Shown in pieces: positions 48,060 to 57,061 of a stretch of DNA of 64,000 nucleotides. The notes beneath the pieces were generated by a model. It saw only the letters and a list, made by a program, of their open reading frames with translations, was not told the DNA's origin and did not search any database. Both the position numbers and the translations under genes were made by a program. The DNA is from Paracoccus jeotgali (GTDB lineage Bacteria > Pseudomonadota > Alphaproteobacteria > Rhodobacterales > Rhodobacteraceae): assembly GCF_002865605.1 (NCBI RefSeq), contig NZ_CP025583.1:600501-664500 (forward strand), in the 5' to 3' direction. Every line of letters begins with the position of its first letter. Within the stretch, counting starts at the first letter, position 1.

Positions 48060-48121
48060 GTGTCACTCCTGTTCCGTTCGCGTTTCGGTCATGCGCCTGA
48101 TCCCGGCAGCGCCGCGGTCGG

Positions 48122-49210
48122 TCACGTCTGGCCCGGCGCCAGCAGTTCGGCCGCGATCTGCTTGACCGGCTCGGCCGCCGTCTCGACGGTCATGCCGGGG
48201 CGCAGGCGCGGATCATACAGCATTTTCAGCAGCAATTCGTCATGCCAGGTCAGCAGCCCGAATTCCTCGTCATCGTTGAAGATCGAGGGGCGGGCCTTGG
48301 GGCTGTCATTGGCCAGCCCCATGCCCTGCGCCAGTTCCTCGTGGATGCAGGAGGACCGCAGGCGCGGCGGCAGCTCGGCCCGGATGATCGCCACCGCGTC
48401 GCTGTAAAGCGGGCTGGCGCCCAGCGAATAGGCGAAGACCGTGCAATAGGTCTGGGGCGGAAGGGATTGGATCGCCTCGATATCATGGGCGGGGATGCCG
48501 GGCAGGATCGCGGACAGGCGCGGCCCGATCGCGCGCCGTTCATCCTCGTTCAGGAACAGCACGGTGAAATTGCCGCGGCCGGGGGTGGCGGCGATGTCAT
48601 GGCCGGTCAACCGGGCGAGGCGTTCGGCGAATTGCTGCACCTCGGTCCGGTCGCGGATGCGCGTGGCGGGCGGGACCGAGGCGCCGGTCTCGACCGCGAT
48701 CCGCACCGGCTGCGCCCAACGCCGCAGGCGCGAGGGGTTCGGCCCGGCGATCAGCGCGGCGCCGTCGCGGCTGTATTCGTCATACAGCGCGATGTCGATG
48801 AAGTTCGCCGCCAGCCGTTCCGGCGTCACCGGGATCGAGCGGCCGTCATCATTGCGCAGCAGCCCGCGCGCGATCAGCATATCCTCGACCCCGATATAAT
48901 AGCCGCGGATGTTCTGGCTGGCCGGGCTTTCGGCGGCGCGTTGTGCATCGCGCGCCTCGTCCGCGGCGCGTTGGGCGCGGGCGGCGCGCAAGACGCCACC
49001 GGGCCGCGCCTCGGGCGGGGTGGCGAGGGGGTCCGTGACCTGCGGGCTGGGCGCCGGGGCGGGCGGTTCCGGCCCGGTGGCGTCGGTGCAGCCCGCCAGC
49101 GCCGCCAGCGCCACGCCAGCCGCCGCCGCGCAGAACCCGCGCCAGCGGAAGCGCAGCCCCGGACCGGCCGGGTCAGAGACGGGAATGGAAACGCGGGCGC
49201 CGTCGGTCAC
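48122..49210 (-). CDS. DUF2927 lipoprotein with HEExxQ motif
   Basis: This 362-residue protein has an unusually long n-region, then a hydrophobic segment and lipobox (ALAALAGC, Cys 41). It continues with a Pro/Ala linker and a DUF2927 domain (ANFIDIALYDEYSRDG; FTVLFLNEDERRAIG). SSCIHEELAQGMGLANDS contains a His-Glu-Glu-x-x-Gln metal-protease-like helix, common in this family. A predicted secreted metallopeptidase role is inference. The start overlaps the telA stop (ATGA), giving translational coupling. Confidence 0.82.
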   Translation of the reverse strand: MTDGARVSIPVSDPAGPGLRFRWRGFCAAAAGVALAALAGCTDATGPEPPAPAPSPQVTDPLATPPEARPGGVLRAARAQRAADEARDAQRAAESPASQNIRGYYIGVEDMLIARGLLRNDDGRSIPVTPERLAANFIDIALYDEYSRDGAALIAGPNPSRLRRWAQPVRIAVETGASVPPATRIRDRTEVQQFAERLARLTGHDIAATPGRGNFTVLFLNEDERRAIGPRLSAILPGIPAHDIEAIQSLPPQTYCTVFAYSLGASPLYSDAVAIIRAELPPRLRSSCIHEELAQGMGLANDSPKARPSIFNDDEEFGLLTWHDELLLKMLYDPRLRPGMTVETAAEPVKQIAAELLAPGQT

Positions 49211-50385
49211 GTCCTTGGGGCCTGTCCGATCTGCTGGGTCTGCGCGCGCGAGGCGGACAGCGTGCGGCGCAGATCCTGTTCCATCCGCAGCAGTTCTTCC
49301 TCGGCCGTGGCGCGGCGGGCCTTGCCCTCATCCGCGATGCGCAGGCTGTCCTCGATGGTGGCGATCAGTTCGGCATTGGCGGTGCGGATCGATTCGATGT
49401 CAAAGACGCCGCGTTCCATCTGGGTGCGGATCTGCGCGTTGGCCTGACGCAGGTTCTTGGCGTTGGCGGTCAGCAGGTCGTTAGTCAGGTCGGTCGCCTC
49501 TTTCACCGCGCCCGCCGCCTGGGCCGAGCGCTGGATCGTCACCGCCTGGGCCAGCTGCGTTTCCCACAGCGGCACGGTGTTCACCAGCGTCGAGTTGATC
49601 TTGGTCACCAGCGACTTGTCGTTTTCCTGCACCAGCCGGATCGACGGCAGCGACTGCATCGTCACCTGCCGCGTCAGCTTCAGGTCATGGACGCGCCGTT
49701 CCAGATCGTCGCGCATGGAACGCAGGTCGCGCAGCTCCTGCGCCTCCATCACCTGCCCGTCGGGAGGGCTGGACTGCACCTCGGCCTCTTTCGCGGGGAT
49801 GGTCTGTTCGTCCAGTTCGGCCAGCTTGGCCTCGCCCGCCGCGATATACAGCGCCAGTTCGTCATAGAATTTCAGCGTGCGGTCATACAGCACGTCCAGC
49901 GACTTGATGTCCTTGAGCAGCCGGTGCTCATGCGACATCAGATCCTCGGTGATCTTGTCGATCTGGCCCTGCACATCCTCGTAATTCGCCACAAAGCGCG
50001 CAAACGGGGCCGAGCGGCCCAGCATCCGTTCCCACCAGGTCCGCTCGCGCCGCACGTCGAGTTCACTAACCGAAAAGCCGCGAATGGTGGTGACGATGTT
50101 GCGCAGCGATTCGCCCGCCGGCCCGACATCCTTGTTCTTGACGTCGGCGAGCATCTGCTGGCTGATCTCTTGCAGCTCGTTCTGGGCGCGGGTGCCGAAA
50201 TTCACCACCGAGCCGGTGTCGCGCAGGTCGATCTCGTTCATCCGCCGGCGGATCTCGTCCGCGAGCGGGGCCGGAGCTTGCTCGAGCGGCACGATATCGC
50301 CTGCCGGTTCGGGCAGCACGACCCCGGTGACCTCTTCGATCTGGGTCTGGGTGCCCTCGGCGGCACGTTGGGTCTGGGTGGTCAT
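49207..50385 (-). CDS. telA: toxic anion resistance protein TelA
   Basis: This 392-residue, almost entirely helical cytoplasmic protein is of the TelA/KlaA family (NEIDLRDTGSVVNFGTRAQNE; WWERMLGRSAPFARFVANYE; LPSIRLVQENDKSLVTKI). The name comes from tellurite resistance, but homologues take part in cell-envelope stress and antimicrobial tolerance. The start at 50385 has an AGGAAGGA site. It is first gene of the telA-DUF2927-SPFH-zinc-ribbon operon with a good promoter upstream. Confidence 0.93.
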   Translation of the reverse strand: MTTQTQRAAEGTQTQIEEVTGVVLPEPAGDIVPLEQAPAPLADEIRRRMNEIDLRDTGSVVNFGTRAQNELQEISQQMLADVKNKDVGPAGESLRNIVTTIRGFSVSELDVRRERTWWERMLGRSAPFARFVANYEDVQGQIDKITEDLMSHEHRLLKDIKSLDVLYDRTLKFYDELALYIAAGEAKLAELDEQTIPAKEAEVQSSPPDGQVMEAQELRDLRSMRDDLERRVHDLKLTRQVTMQSLPSIRLVQENDKSLVTKINSTLVNTVPLWETQLAQAVTIQRSAQAAGAVKEATDLTNDLLTANAKNLRQANAQIRTQMERGVFDIESIRTANAELIATIEDSLRIADEGKARRATAEEELLRMEQDLRRTLSASRAQTQQIGQAPRT

Positions 50386-50420
50386 GTAATCCTTCCTGAC
50401 GGATGCGCGGGCATGAAAGC

Positions 50421-50448
50421 AGAATAGGGGCCTTTGCCGCCAGATCAA
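50421..50448 (-). promoter_or_regulatory. promoter of the telA operon
   Basis: On the minus strand, TTGATC and TATTCT are separated by 16 bases, 36 bases before the telA start codon. No stress-sigma (ECF or RpoH) pattern is obvious. Confidence 0.5.
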
Positions 50449-50494
50449 CCGGATAGAGGGGCAGGGGTTCCCCCGGCGCGCGGGCGGGGCCATG

Positions 50495-50524
50495 AAAAAG
50501 GCCCGGAGGATGCCTCCGGGCCTT
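50495..50524 (-). terminator. Rho-independent terminator of the fad operon
   Basis: A perfect GGCCCGGAGG/CCTCCGGGCC stem extended by A-T pairs, with a 3-base loop, is followed on the minus strand by a T run. It lies 24 bases past the fadJ stop. Confidence 0.92.
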
Positions 50525-50547
50525 GATCCTTTGTCATCGGGCCGCGA

Positions 50548-52734
50548 TCAGGCGGCTTTCTTGCCCGCGCCAAAGCGGCCGTAGAAGGTCTGGTCCGTGT
50601 CCGCCATTTCGCGCAGCAGGTCGGGCGCGGCAAAGCGCGGGCCATGCGCCTTTGTCAGGCGGTCGCAGATCTCGACCGCGCGGGCGGCGCCCAGCATGTC
50701 CAGCCAGCTGAACGGCCCCCCGGTCCAGGGCGCAAAGCCCCAGCCGAGGATGGCGCCGACATCGCCCTCGCGGATGTCCAGCAGCACGCCTTCCTGCAGC
50801 GCGCGCACCGCTTCGAGCGTCTGGGCGAACATCAGCCGGTGCTGCACCTCGGTCAGATCGGGCTGCGGATCGGCCTGCGGGAAGCGCTCGGCCAGACCCG
50901 GCCACAGGCCCTGACGCTTGCCGGCCTCGTCATAGGCATAGAAGCCGGCCTTGGCCTTGCGGCCCATCCGACCCTCATCCGCCATCCAGAACAGCACGTC
51001 ATCGACGGCGCCATCGGGATAGCTGTCGCCCATCGCCGCGCGCGTGGCCTTGGCGATCCGCACGCCCAGGTCGATGCTGGTCTCGTCCACCAGTTGCAGC
51101 GGGCCCAGGGGCATGCCCATCATCCGCGCCGCATTCTCGATCAGCACCGGGCTGACGCCCTCGGCCAGCATCCGCATCCCCTCATTGAGGTAAGGAATGA
51201 TGCAGCGGTTGGCATAGAAGAAGCGTGCGTCATTGACGACGATCGGCGTCTTGCGGATCTGGCGCACGAAATCCAGCGCCTTGGCCACCGCGCGGTCGCC
51301 GGTCTGCTTGCCGCGAATGATCTCGACCAGCAGCATCTTGTCGACGGGGCTGAAGAAGTGGATGCCGATGAATTGCTCGGGCCGCTGGCTGGCGCGGGCC
51401 AGATCGCTGATCGGCAGGGTCGAGGTGTTGGTCGCAAAGATCGCGTCCGCGCCAATCACGGCCTCGGCCTTGGCGGTGACCTCGGCCTTGACGGCGGGGT
51501 CTTCGAACACCGCCTCGACGATCAGATCGCAGCCGGCAAGCGCGTCGTAATCGGTCGTCGCCGTGATCCGGTCCAGCACCTCGGTCTTTTTCGCCTCGGT
51601 GGATTTCTTGCGGCTGATCGCCTTGTCCAGCAGATCGGCCGAATGGGCCTTGCCGCGGTCGGCGGCGTCCTGCTGGGCGTCGATCAGCACCACCTCGATC
51701 CCCGCCATGGCGCTGACATAGGCGATGCCTGCGCCCATCATGCCGGCGCCCAAGATCCCCAGCTTGCGCACCTTCTGGTCGGGCACGTCAGGGCGGTTCG
51801 CGCCTTTTTCCAGCGCTTCCTTGTTGATGAACAGGCTGCGGATCATCGCGCCCGAGGACGGGTTCATCAGCACATTGGTGAACCACCGCGCCTCGATCTT
51901 CAGCGCCTGGTCAAAGGGCACCATCGCGCCTTCATAGACCGCCGACAGCAGCGCCCGGGCGGCGGGATAGACGCCCATCGTGCGGCCCATCACCATCGCG
52001 TTTGCGCCGACGAAGGTCATGAAGCCCGCCGGGTGGAACGGCTCGCCCCCCGGCATCTTGTAGCCCTTGGCATCCCACGGCTTGACGATATCGGCGTCCT
52101 TGGCGTTCAGCACCCAGTCGCGGGCAGCGGCGACGGGATCGTCCACCACCTCGTCGATGACGCCGGCGGCCTTGGCCTTCTTGGGGTCGTTCAGCTTGCC
52201 TTCCAGCAGCAGGGGCGCCGCGCCCATCACGCCCAGCTTGCGCACCAGCCGCGTGGTGCCGCCGGCACCGGGGAAGATGCCGACCTGGATCTCGGGCAGG
52301 CCGATCTTGGCCTTGGGGTTGTCGGCGGCAAAGATCCGGTGCGTGGCCAGCGGGATTTCCAGCCCGATCCCCAATGCGGTGCCGGGCAGTGCCGCCGCGA
52401 TGGGCTTGCCGCCCTTCAGCGTCTTGGGGTCCATGCCCGCCCGCTCGATCTTGCGCAGCACGCCGTGCAATTGCATGACCAGCGCGAAGATCGCCTCGGC
52501 CCCGCCGCTTTCCTTCATCGAGCCGAGCACATTCAGGTCCATGCCGGCGGCGAAATCCGGCTTGCCGCTGGTGATGACGATGCCCTTGACCGAGTCATCG
52601 CCAAGCGCGTCGTCGATCAGCCCGTCAAGCTGGCGGATGCCGTCCTCGGACAGCACGTTCATCGACTTTCCCGCGACATCCCAGGTGATGATGGCAACGC
52701 CGTCGGAGTCTTTCTGGATGGTAAAATCGCTCAT
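50548..52734 (-). CDS. fadJ: multifunctional beta-oxidation enzyme (enoyl-CoA hydratase / 3-hydroxyacyl-CoA dehydrogenase)
   Basis: This protein has 728 residues. An N-terminal crotonase domain comes first (residues 1-200: GKPDFAAGMDLNVLG; GLPEIQVGIFPGAGGTTRL with a catalytic Glu). Next come the NAD-binding domain from about 320 (LGILGAGMMGAGIAYV) and the 3-hydroxyacyl-CoA dehydrogenase C-domains (GIHFFSPVDKMLLVEII; YANRCIIPYLNEGMRMLAEG). It catalyses the two middle steps of fatty-acid beta-oxidation and pairs with the thiolase 13 bases upstream. It is the last gene of the operon. Confidence 0.95.
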   Translation of the reverse strand: MSDFTIQKDSDGVAIITWDVAGKSMNVLSEDGIRQLDGLIDDALGDDSVKGIVITSGKPDFAAGMDLNVLGSMKESGGAEAIFALVMQLHGVLRKIERAGMDPKTLKGGKPIAAALPGTALGIGLEIPLATHRIFAADNPKAKIGLPEIQVGIFPGAGGTTRLVRKLGVMGAAPLLLEGKLNDPKKAKAAGVIDEVVDDPVAAARDWVLNAKDADIVKPWDAKGYKMPGGEPFHPAGFMTFVGANAMVMGRTMGVYPAARALLSAVYEGAMVPFDQALKIEARWFTNVLMNPSSGAMIRSLFINKEALEKGANRPDVPDQKVRKLGILGAGMMGAGIAYVSAMAGIEVVLIDAQQDAADRGKAHSADLLDKAISRKKSTEAKKTEVLDRITATTDYDALAGCDLIVEAVFEDPAVKAEVTAKAEAVIGADAIFATNTSTLPISDLARASQRPEQFIGIHFFSPVDKMLLVEIIRGKQTGDRAVAKALDFVRQIRKTPIVVNDARFFYANRCIIPYLNEGMRMLAEGVSPVLIENAARMMGMPLGPLQLVDETSIDLGVRIAKATRAAMGDSYPDGAVDDVLFWMADEGRMGRKAKAGFYAYDEAGKRQGLWPGLAERFPQADPQPDLTEVQHRLMFAQTLEAVRALQEGVLLDIREGDVGAILGWGFAPWTGGPFSWLDMLGAARAVEICDRLTKAHGPRFAAPDLLREMADTDQTFYGRFGAGKKAA

Positions 52735-52747
52735 TGCCTAACCTTTC

Positions 52748-53959
52748 CTAGACGCGCTCGATGATGGTAGCCGCACCCATGCCCGAGGCGATGCACAGCG
52801 TCGCAAGCCCGGTGGACAGGTCGCGCCGCTCCAGCTCATCCAGCAGCGTGCCGATGATGATCGCCCCGGTCGCACCCAGCGGATGGCCCATCGCGATGGC
52901 GCCGCCATTCACGTTGACCTTGTCGGCCGAGACGTCGAAAGCCTGCATGAAGCGCAACACGACGGCGGCAAAGGCTTCGTTCACCTCGAACAGGTCGATG
53001 TCGGAAATCGACATGCCGCTGTCGGCCAGGATCTTTTCCGTCACCGGCACCGGACCGGTCAGCATGATCGTGGGATCAGTGCCGATCTTGGCGGTGGCGC
53101 GGATGCGGGCGCGGGGCGTCAGGCCAAAGCGCTCGCCGAAGGCCTTGTTGCCGACCAGCACGGCCGCGGCGCCGTCGACGATCCCTGACGAGTTCCCGGC
53201 ATGGTGGATGTGGTTGATATGGTCGAGATGCGGGTATTTCAGCATCGCCACCTTGTCGAAGCCGGGCATGACCTCGCCCATCTCCTTGAAGCTGGCCTTC
53301 AGCTTGGCCAGATCCTCGGCGGTGGTGCCGGGGCGCATGTATTCGTCGCGGTCCAGAATGGTCAGCCCGTTCTGGTCCAACACCGGCACGATGGACTTGT
53401 CGAACCGCCCCTCATGCCAGGCCTGAGCGGCGCGGCGCTGCGATTCGGCGGCCAGCGCATCGGCCTCTTCGCGGGTAAAGCCGAACTCGGTCGCGATGAT
53501 GTCGGCCGAAATGCCCTGCGGCACGAAATAGCTCTTCATCGCCAGGCTCGGATCGACCGCGATGGCGGCCCCGTCGCTGCCCATGGCGACCCGGCCCATC
53601 ATCTCGACACCGCCGGCGATATAGCCATCGCCCGCGCCGCCCTTGATCTGGTTGGCGGCAAGGTTCACCGCCTCCATCCCCGACGCGCAGAAGCGGTTGA
53701 TCGACAGACCCGGAATCCGCTCGTCCAGATCGGATGCCAGCACCGCCGATCGTGCCAGACAGCCGCCCTGTTCCTTGACCTGGGTGACATTGCCCCAGAT
53801 CACATCCTCGACGGCGGGACCGTCCAGATTGTTGCGATCCTTCACCGCATTCAGCAGCCGCGCCGACAAGGCGAGCGAGGTCACCTCGTGCAGGCTGCCA
53901 TCGGTCCGGCCCTTGCCGCGCGGGGTGCGGCAGGCGTCATAGATATAGGCTTCGGTCAT
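52748..53959 (-). CDS. fadA: acetyl-CoA C-acyltransferase (thiolase)
   Basis: This 403-residue thiolase carries the active-site Cys in INRFCASGMEAVN, the His in GGAIAMGHPLGATGA and the second Cys in TLCIASGMGAATI. It does the last thiolytic step of beta-oxidation. FadA/FadI-type function is favoured over biosynthetic PhaA because it is directly coupled to fadJ. A TIR-bounded repeat lies between it and the acyl-CoA dehydrogenase. Confidence 0.94.
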   Translation of the reverse strand: MTEAYIYDACRTPRGKGRTDGSLHEVTSLALSARLLNAVKDRNNLDGPAVEDVIWGNVTQVKEQGGCLARSAVLASDLDERIPGLSINRFCASGMEAVNLAANQIKGGAGDGYIAGGVEMMGRVAMGSDGAAIAVDPSLAMKSYFVPQGISADIIATEFGFTREEADALAAESQRRAAQAWHEGRFDKSIVPVLDQNGLTILDRDEYMRPGTTAEDLAKLKASFKEMGEVMPGFDKVAMLKYPHLDHINHIHHAGNSSGIVDGAAAVLVGNKAFGERFGLTPRARIRATAKIGTDPTIMLTGPVPVTEKILADSGMSISDIDLFEVNEAFAAVVLRFMQAFDVSADKVNVNGGAIAMGHPLGATGAIIIGTLLDELERRDLSTGLATLCIASGMGAATIIERV

Positions 53960-53996
53960 GCTTCCTCCTGTTCGCGCCGATGGCGGCGCCGGATTG

Positions 53997-54181
53997 AGTA
54001 TTTGGACAAAGAAGAAACCAATTCTTCACCTTTGCCCGTTATTCCTGCCTTTGCGGTACAGGCTGGAGAGCCGATGACCGCCAAAGGAGAAGCCGCCCCG
54101 GTCCGCCGGCTGAAACACGCCAGAGCGCCGGAAGGCGCGGGGGCCGGGGCGCATTCGGGCTTCTTCTTTGCCCAAATACTC
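53997..54181. repeat. MITE-like or REP-like element with 22-bp terminal inverted repeats
   Basis: The arms at 53997-54018 and 54160-54181 (TGAGTATTTGGaCAAAGAAG.. and its complement) match at 21 of 22 positions and enclose about 140 bases without a gene. No clear target duplication flanks it. The outward 75-codon minus-strand frame starting in the right arm has no protein features. It sits between two genes of the beta-oxidation operon. Confidence 0.65.
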
Positions 54182-54210
54182 ATCGCCCCGTCCCGGTTCG
54201 CGGCAGCGCC

Positions 54211-55986
54211 TCAGAATTGCGCGGCGTCGAGCGCCATGACCGGATCGGCGCCGCTTTCGATGCGGGCCAGATGCGTCGCGGTCATCGGCAACTGGCGCTG
54301 CATGTAGTAGCGCCCGGTGGCGAGCTTGGTGTTCAGGAAGTCGGCGTCGCCGCTGCCGCCCTGCAGCGCCGCCTGCGCCGCGACCGCCATGCGGGCCCAC
54401 ATGAAGCCCAGCACAGTATGCCCGAAAAGATGCATGAAGTCATAGGACCCGGCCAGCGCGTTGTTGGGGTTCTTCATGCCGTGCTGCATGAAATACATCG
54501 CCGCCGCCTGCAGATCCTTGGACGCGGCCTTCAGCGGCTCGAGGAAGTCCTGCTTCAGCGTCTCGTCGCCCTCATGGGTCTTGATGAAGCTCTTGATCTC
54601 GTCAAAGAAGGCCATGACGTATTTGCCGCCATCCGCCGCCAGCTTGCGGCCGACCAGATCGAGCGCCTGGATGCCGTTCGCGCCCTCGTAGATCATGGTG
54701 ATGCGGGCGTCGCGGACGAATTGGGACATGCCCCATTCCTCGATATAGCCATGCCCGCCAAAGACCTGCTGCGCGTTCACCGTCGTCTCGAACCCCTTGT
54801 CGGTCAGGAAGCCCTTGATGATCGGGGTCAGCAGCGAGATCATGCCATCGGCCTCGGCCTCGCCGGCATGGGCGCGGTCGATCTGGTGGGCGCCCCAGAA
54901 GGCCAGCATCCGCGCGCCTTCCAGGAAGGATTTCTGGTCCATCAGGTTGCGGCGGATGTCGGGGTGCACGATCAGCGGATCGGCGGGGCCGTCGGGATTT
55001 TCGGCGCCGGTGACGGCGCGGCCCTGCAGGCGGTCCTTGGCATAGGCGACCGCATTCTGATAGGCGGCTTCGGCCACCGCATAGCCCTGCAGGCCGACGC
55101 CGAGGCGGGCTTCGTTCATCATGGTGAACATCGCCCGCATGCCCTTGTGCAGGTCGCCCAGCAGCCAGCCCTGCGCGCCGTCGAAGTTCATCACGCAGGT
55201 GGCGTTGCCGTGGATGCCCATCTTGTCTTCCAGGCTGCCGACGCTGACGCCGTTGCGCTCGCCCAGCGAGCCGTCCTCGTTCACCAGGAACTTGGGCACG
55301 ATGAACAGCGAGATGCCCTTGGTGCCCTCGCCGCCGCCGGGGGCCTTGGCCAGCACCAGGTGGATGACGTTTTCGGCCATGTCGTGATCGCCGGCCGAGA
55401 TGAAGATCTTCTGCCCGGTGATCCGGTAGCTGCCATCTTCCTGCGGTTCGGCCTTGGTGCGCAGCATGCCCAGATCGGTGCCGCAATGCGGCTCGGTCAG
55501 GTTCATCGTGCCGGTCCATTCGCAGCTGACCATCTTGGGCAGCCAGGTCTGTTTCTGCGCGTCGGTGCCGTGGGTGTGGATGGCGGAATAGGCGCCGTGG
55601 GTCAGGCCCTGATACATGTTGAAGGCCATGTTGGCCGAGACGAAGATCTCGCCCGTGGCCAGCCCCATCAGATAGGGCATGCCCTGACCGCCGAATTCGG
55701 GGTCGCAGTCCCGCGCCGTCCAGCCGCCCTCGCGCAGCGCGTCGAAGGCGCCCTTGAAGCCGTCGGGCGTCCGGACGATGCCGTTTTCCAGCACGCAGCC
55801 CTGCCTGTCGCCGACCACGTTCAGGGGCAGCAGCATCTCGGTCGCGAGCTTGCCGGCGGCGTCCAGCACGGCCTCGGTAAAGTCGCGGTCCAGCTCGTCA
55901 TGGCCGGGCAGGCCGGTGTTCTTGATGTCGAGGACATCGTGCAGGATGAACTGCATGTCGCGCAGCGGCGCTTCATAGATCGGCAT
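54211..55986 (-). CDS. acyl-CoA dehydrogenase (large, FadE-like with C-terminal extension)
   Basis: This 591-residue FAD enzyme catalyses the first step of beta-oxidation. FAD/acyl signatures are [37 protein letters not shown], and [19 protein letters not shown] with the catalytic Glu. The C-terminal extra helical domain (residues 470-591) belongs to the group that acts on longer or modified acyl-CoAs. It lies 33 bases after the first MerR regulator and is probably co-transcribed with it. Confidence 0.93.
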   Translation of the reverse strand: MPIYEAPLRDMQFILHDVLDIKNTGLPGHDELDRDFTEAVLDAAGKLATEMLLPLNVVGDRQGCVLENGIVRTPDGFKGAFDALREGGWTARDCDPEFGGQGMPYLMGLATGEIFVSANMAFNMYQGLTHGAYSAIHTHGTDAQKQTWLPKMVSCEWTGTMNLTEPHCGTDLGMLRTKAEPQEDGSYRITGQKIFISAGDHDMAENVIHLVLAKAPGGGEGTKGISLFIVPKFLVNEDGSLGERNGVSVGSLEDKMGIHGNATCVMNFDGAQGWLLGDLHKGMRAMFTMMNEARLGVGLQGYAVAEAAYQNAVAYAKDRLQGRAVTGAENPDGPADPLIVHPDIRRNLMDQKSFLEGARMLAFWGAHQIDRAHAGEAEADGMISLLTPIIKGFLTDKGFETTVNAQQVFGGHGYIEEWGMSQFVRDARITMIYEGANGIQALDLVGRKLAADGGKYVMAFFDEIKSFIKTHEGDETLKQDFLEPLKAASKDLQAAAMYFMQHGMKNPNNALAGSYDFMHLFGHTVLGFMWARMAVAAQAALQGGSGDADFLNTKLATGRYYMQRQLPMTATHLARIESGADPVMALDAAQF

Positions 55987-56019
55987 GATCGTTCCTTTCG
56001 GGGAAGGGCGAAGGGTGCA

Positions 56020-56406
56020 TCAGGTCTGTTGGCGGGCGGCGAGCATCGCCTCGGCATCGCCGATGCGGTCGCGCAGTTCGCCGATGGCGGCGCTCAGCTC
56101 TTCCTGCTGGCGCTGCATGTCGGCCAGGCGCTCGCGCGAGGCGGCGATGGTGGCGGCAAGCTGGGTGACGTTGTTTTCACGCGGGTCATAGAGTTCGAGC
56201 AGCTGCCGCATGTCTTCCAGGCTGAAGCCGAAGCGCTTGCCCTGCAGGATCAGGGTCAGCCGCCCGCGGTCGCGCCGGTTGTACAGCCGGTGCTGACCAC
56301 GGCGCAGCGGGGCCAGCAATTCGCGCGCCTCGTAGAAGCGCAGCGTGCGTGGTGTGACGTCGAAGGCGTCGCACATCTCGCGGATCGTCAGATACTCATC
56401 GCTCAT
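56020..56406 (-). CDS. MerR-family regulator 1 of the beta-oxidation locus
   Basis: This 128-residue protein has an N-terminal winged helix (YLTIREMCDAFDVTPRTLRF; RGRLTLILQGKRFGFSLED) and a C-terminal dimerising coiled coil, with no metal-binding cysteines. MerR proteins of this kind (LiuR/PsrA-like logic) repress fatty-acid or branched-chain catabolism until an acyl-CoA binds. The ATG at 56406 has GGAGG eight bases upstream. It is followed by the acyl-CoA dehydrogenase gene. Confidence 0.9.
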   Translation of the reverse strand: MSDEYLTIREMCDAFDVTPRTLRFYEARELLAPLRRGQHRLYNRRDRGRLTLILQGKRFGFSLEDMRQLLELYDPRENNVTQLAATIAASRERLADMQRQQEELSAAIGELRDRIGDAEAMLAARQQT

Positions 56407-56464
56407 CCCCACCGCCTCCTCGCGGTCCGCACAGTCTGTTGCGATAAGGGGATGATGGCCGAAG

Positions 56465-56497
56465 TTGACGTTCGCGTAAACTGAAACGCTGCGTCAA
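56465..56497. promoter_or_regulatory. candidate MerR-type operator
   Basis: TTGACG at 56465 and CGTCAA at 56492 form a 33-base dyad. The left part also reads TTGACG-N4-CGTAAA, similar to LiuR-type sites. It lies 60-90 bases before MerR gene 1. A further TTGACG half-site is at 56923, before MerR gene 2. Confidence 0.45.
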
Positions 56498-56519
56498 ACC
56501 GGCGATGGCGGGCCGGCGG

Positions 56520-56900
56520 TCAGTCCATCCGGCGCAGGATCTCCGCGGTTTCATCGCGCAGATTGCGCAGGTCCTTGATCGCGGCCTCGGTTTCCTGAAG
56601 CTGCGTGCTCAGCGTCTCGAGCTGGCGGTTGGCCATGTCGATCCACACCTCATACTGCTCGCGGTCGCCCTTCTTGTCATAGATCTCCAGCCACTGCCGG
56701 ATCTCTTCCAGGCTGAAGCCGAACCGGCGGCCGCGCAGGATCAGGGTCATGCGCGCGATCTCGCGCGGGGTATAGAAGCGGGTGCGGCCTTCCTTGCGGG
56801 GCTGCAGCAGCTCGATATATTCGTAATAGCGCAAGGTGCGCGGCGTCACGTCGAACCGCGCGCACATCTCCTTGAAGGTCAGTTCATCTGTATCTGACAT
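56520..56900 (-). CDS. MerR-family regulator 2 of the beta-oxidation locus
   Basis: This 126-residue protein is a clear paralogue of the neighbouring regulator: the winged helix (LTFKEMCARFDVTPRTLRYY; ARMTLILRGRRFGFSLEEI) aligns almost gap-free with it. Its C-terminal coiled coil differs. The likely ligand is an acyl-CoA (inference). The start at 56900 was chosen over a non-conserved seven-codon extension. It is divergent from the thioesterase pair. Confidence 0.9.
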   Translation of the reverse strand: MSDTDELTFKEMCARFDVTPRTLRYYEYIELLQPRKEGRTRFYTPREIARMTLILRGRRFGFSLEEIRQWLEIYDKKGDREQYEVWIDMANRQLETLSTQLQETEAAIKDLRNLRDETAEILRRMD

Positions 56901-57061
56901 TCCCTGTCCCGAGCAAAGCAAGTTGACGCAAGGCTAGTCTGACCGGTCGGCCTGCGCAACCGCTCGCGCAGACTTGCCGCGCGATGCCGCAGGGGCGTAT
57001 GAACGGGGCCGAGGCAGGCGGCGCGATAGACAGCGCGCGCGGGGGGCAGACGGGGACCAGC

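Noticed and set aside
53956..54183. 75-codon minus-strand frame through the TIR element
   Set aside because: It starts inside the inverted repeat, has no domain and overlaps the thiolase start; it is a by-product of the repeat.
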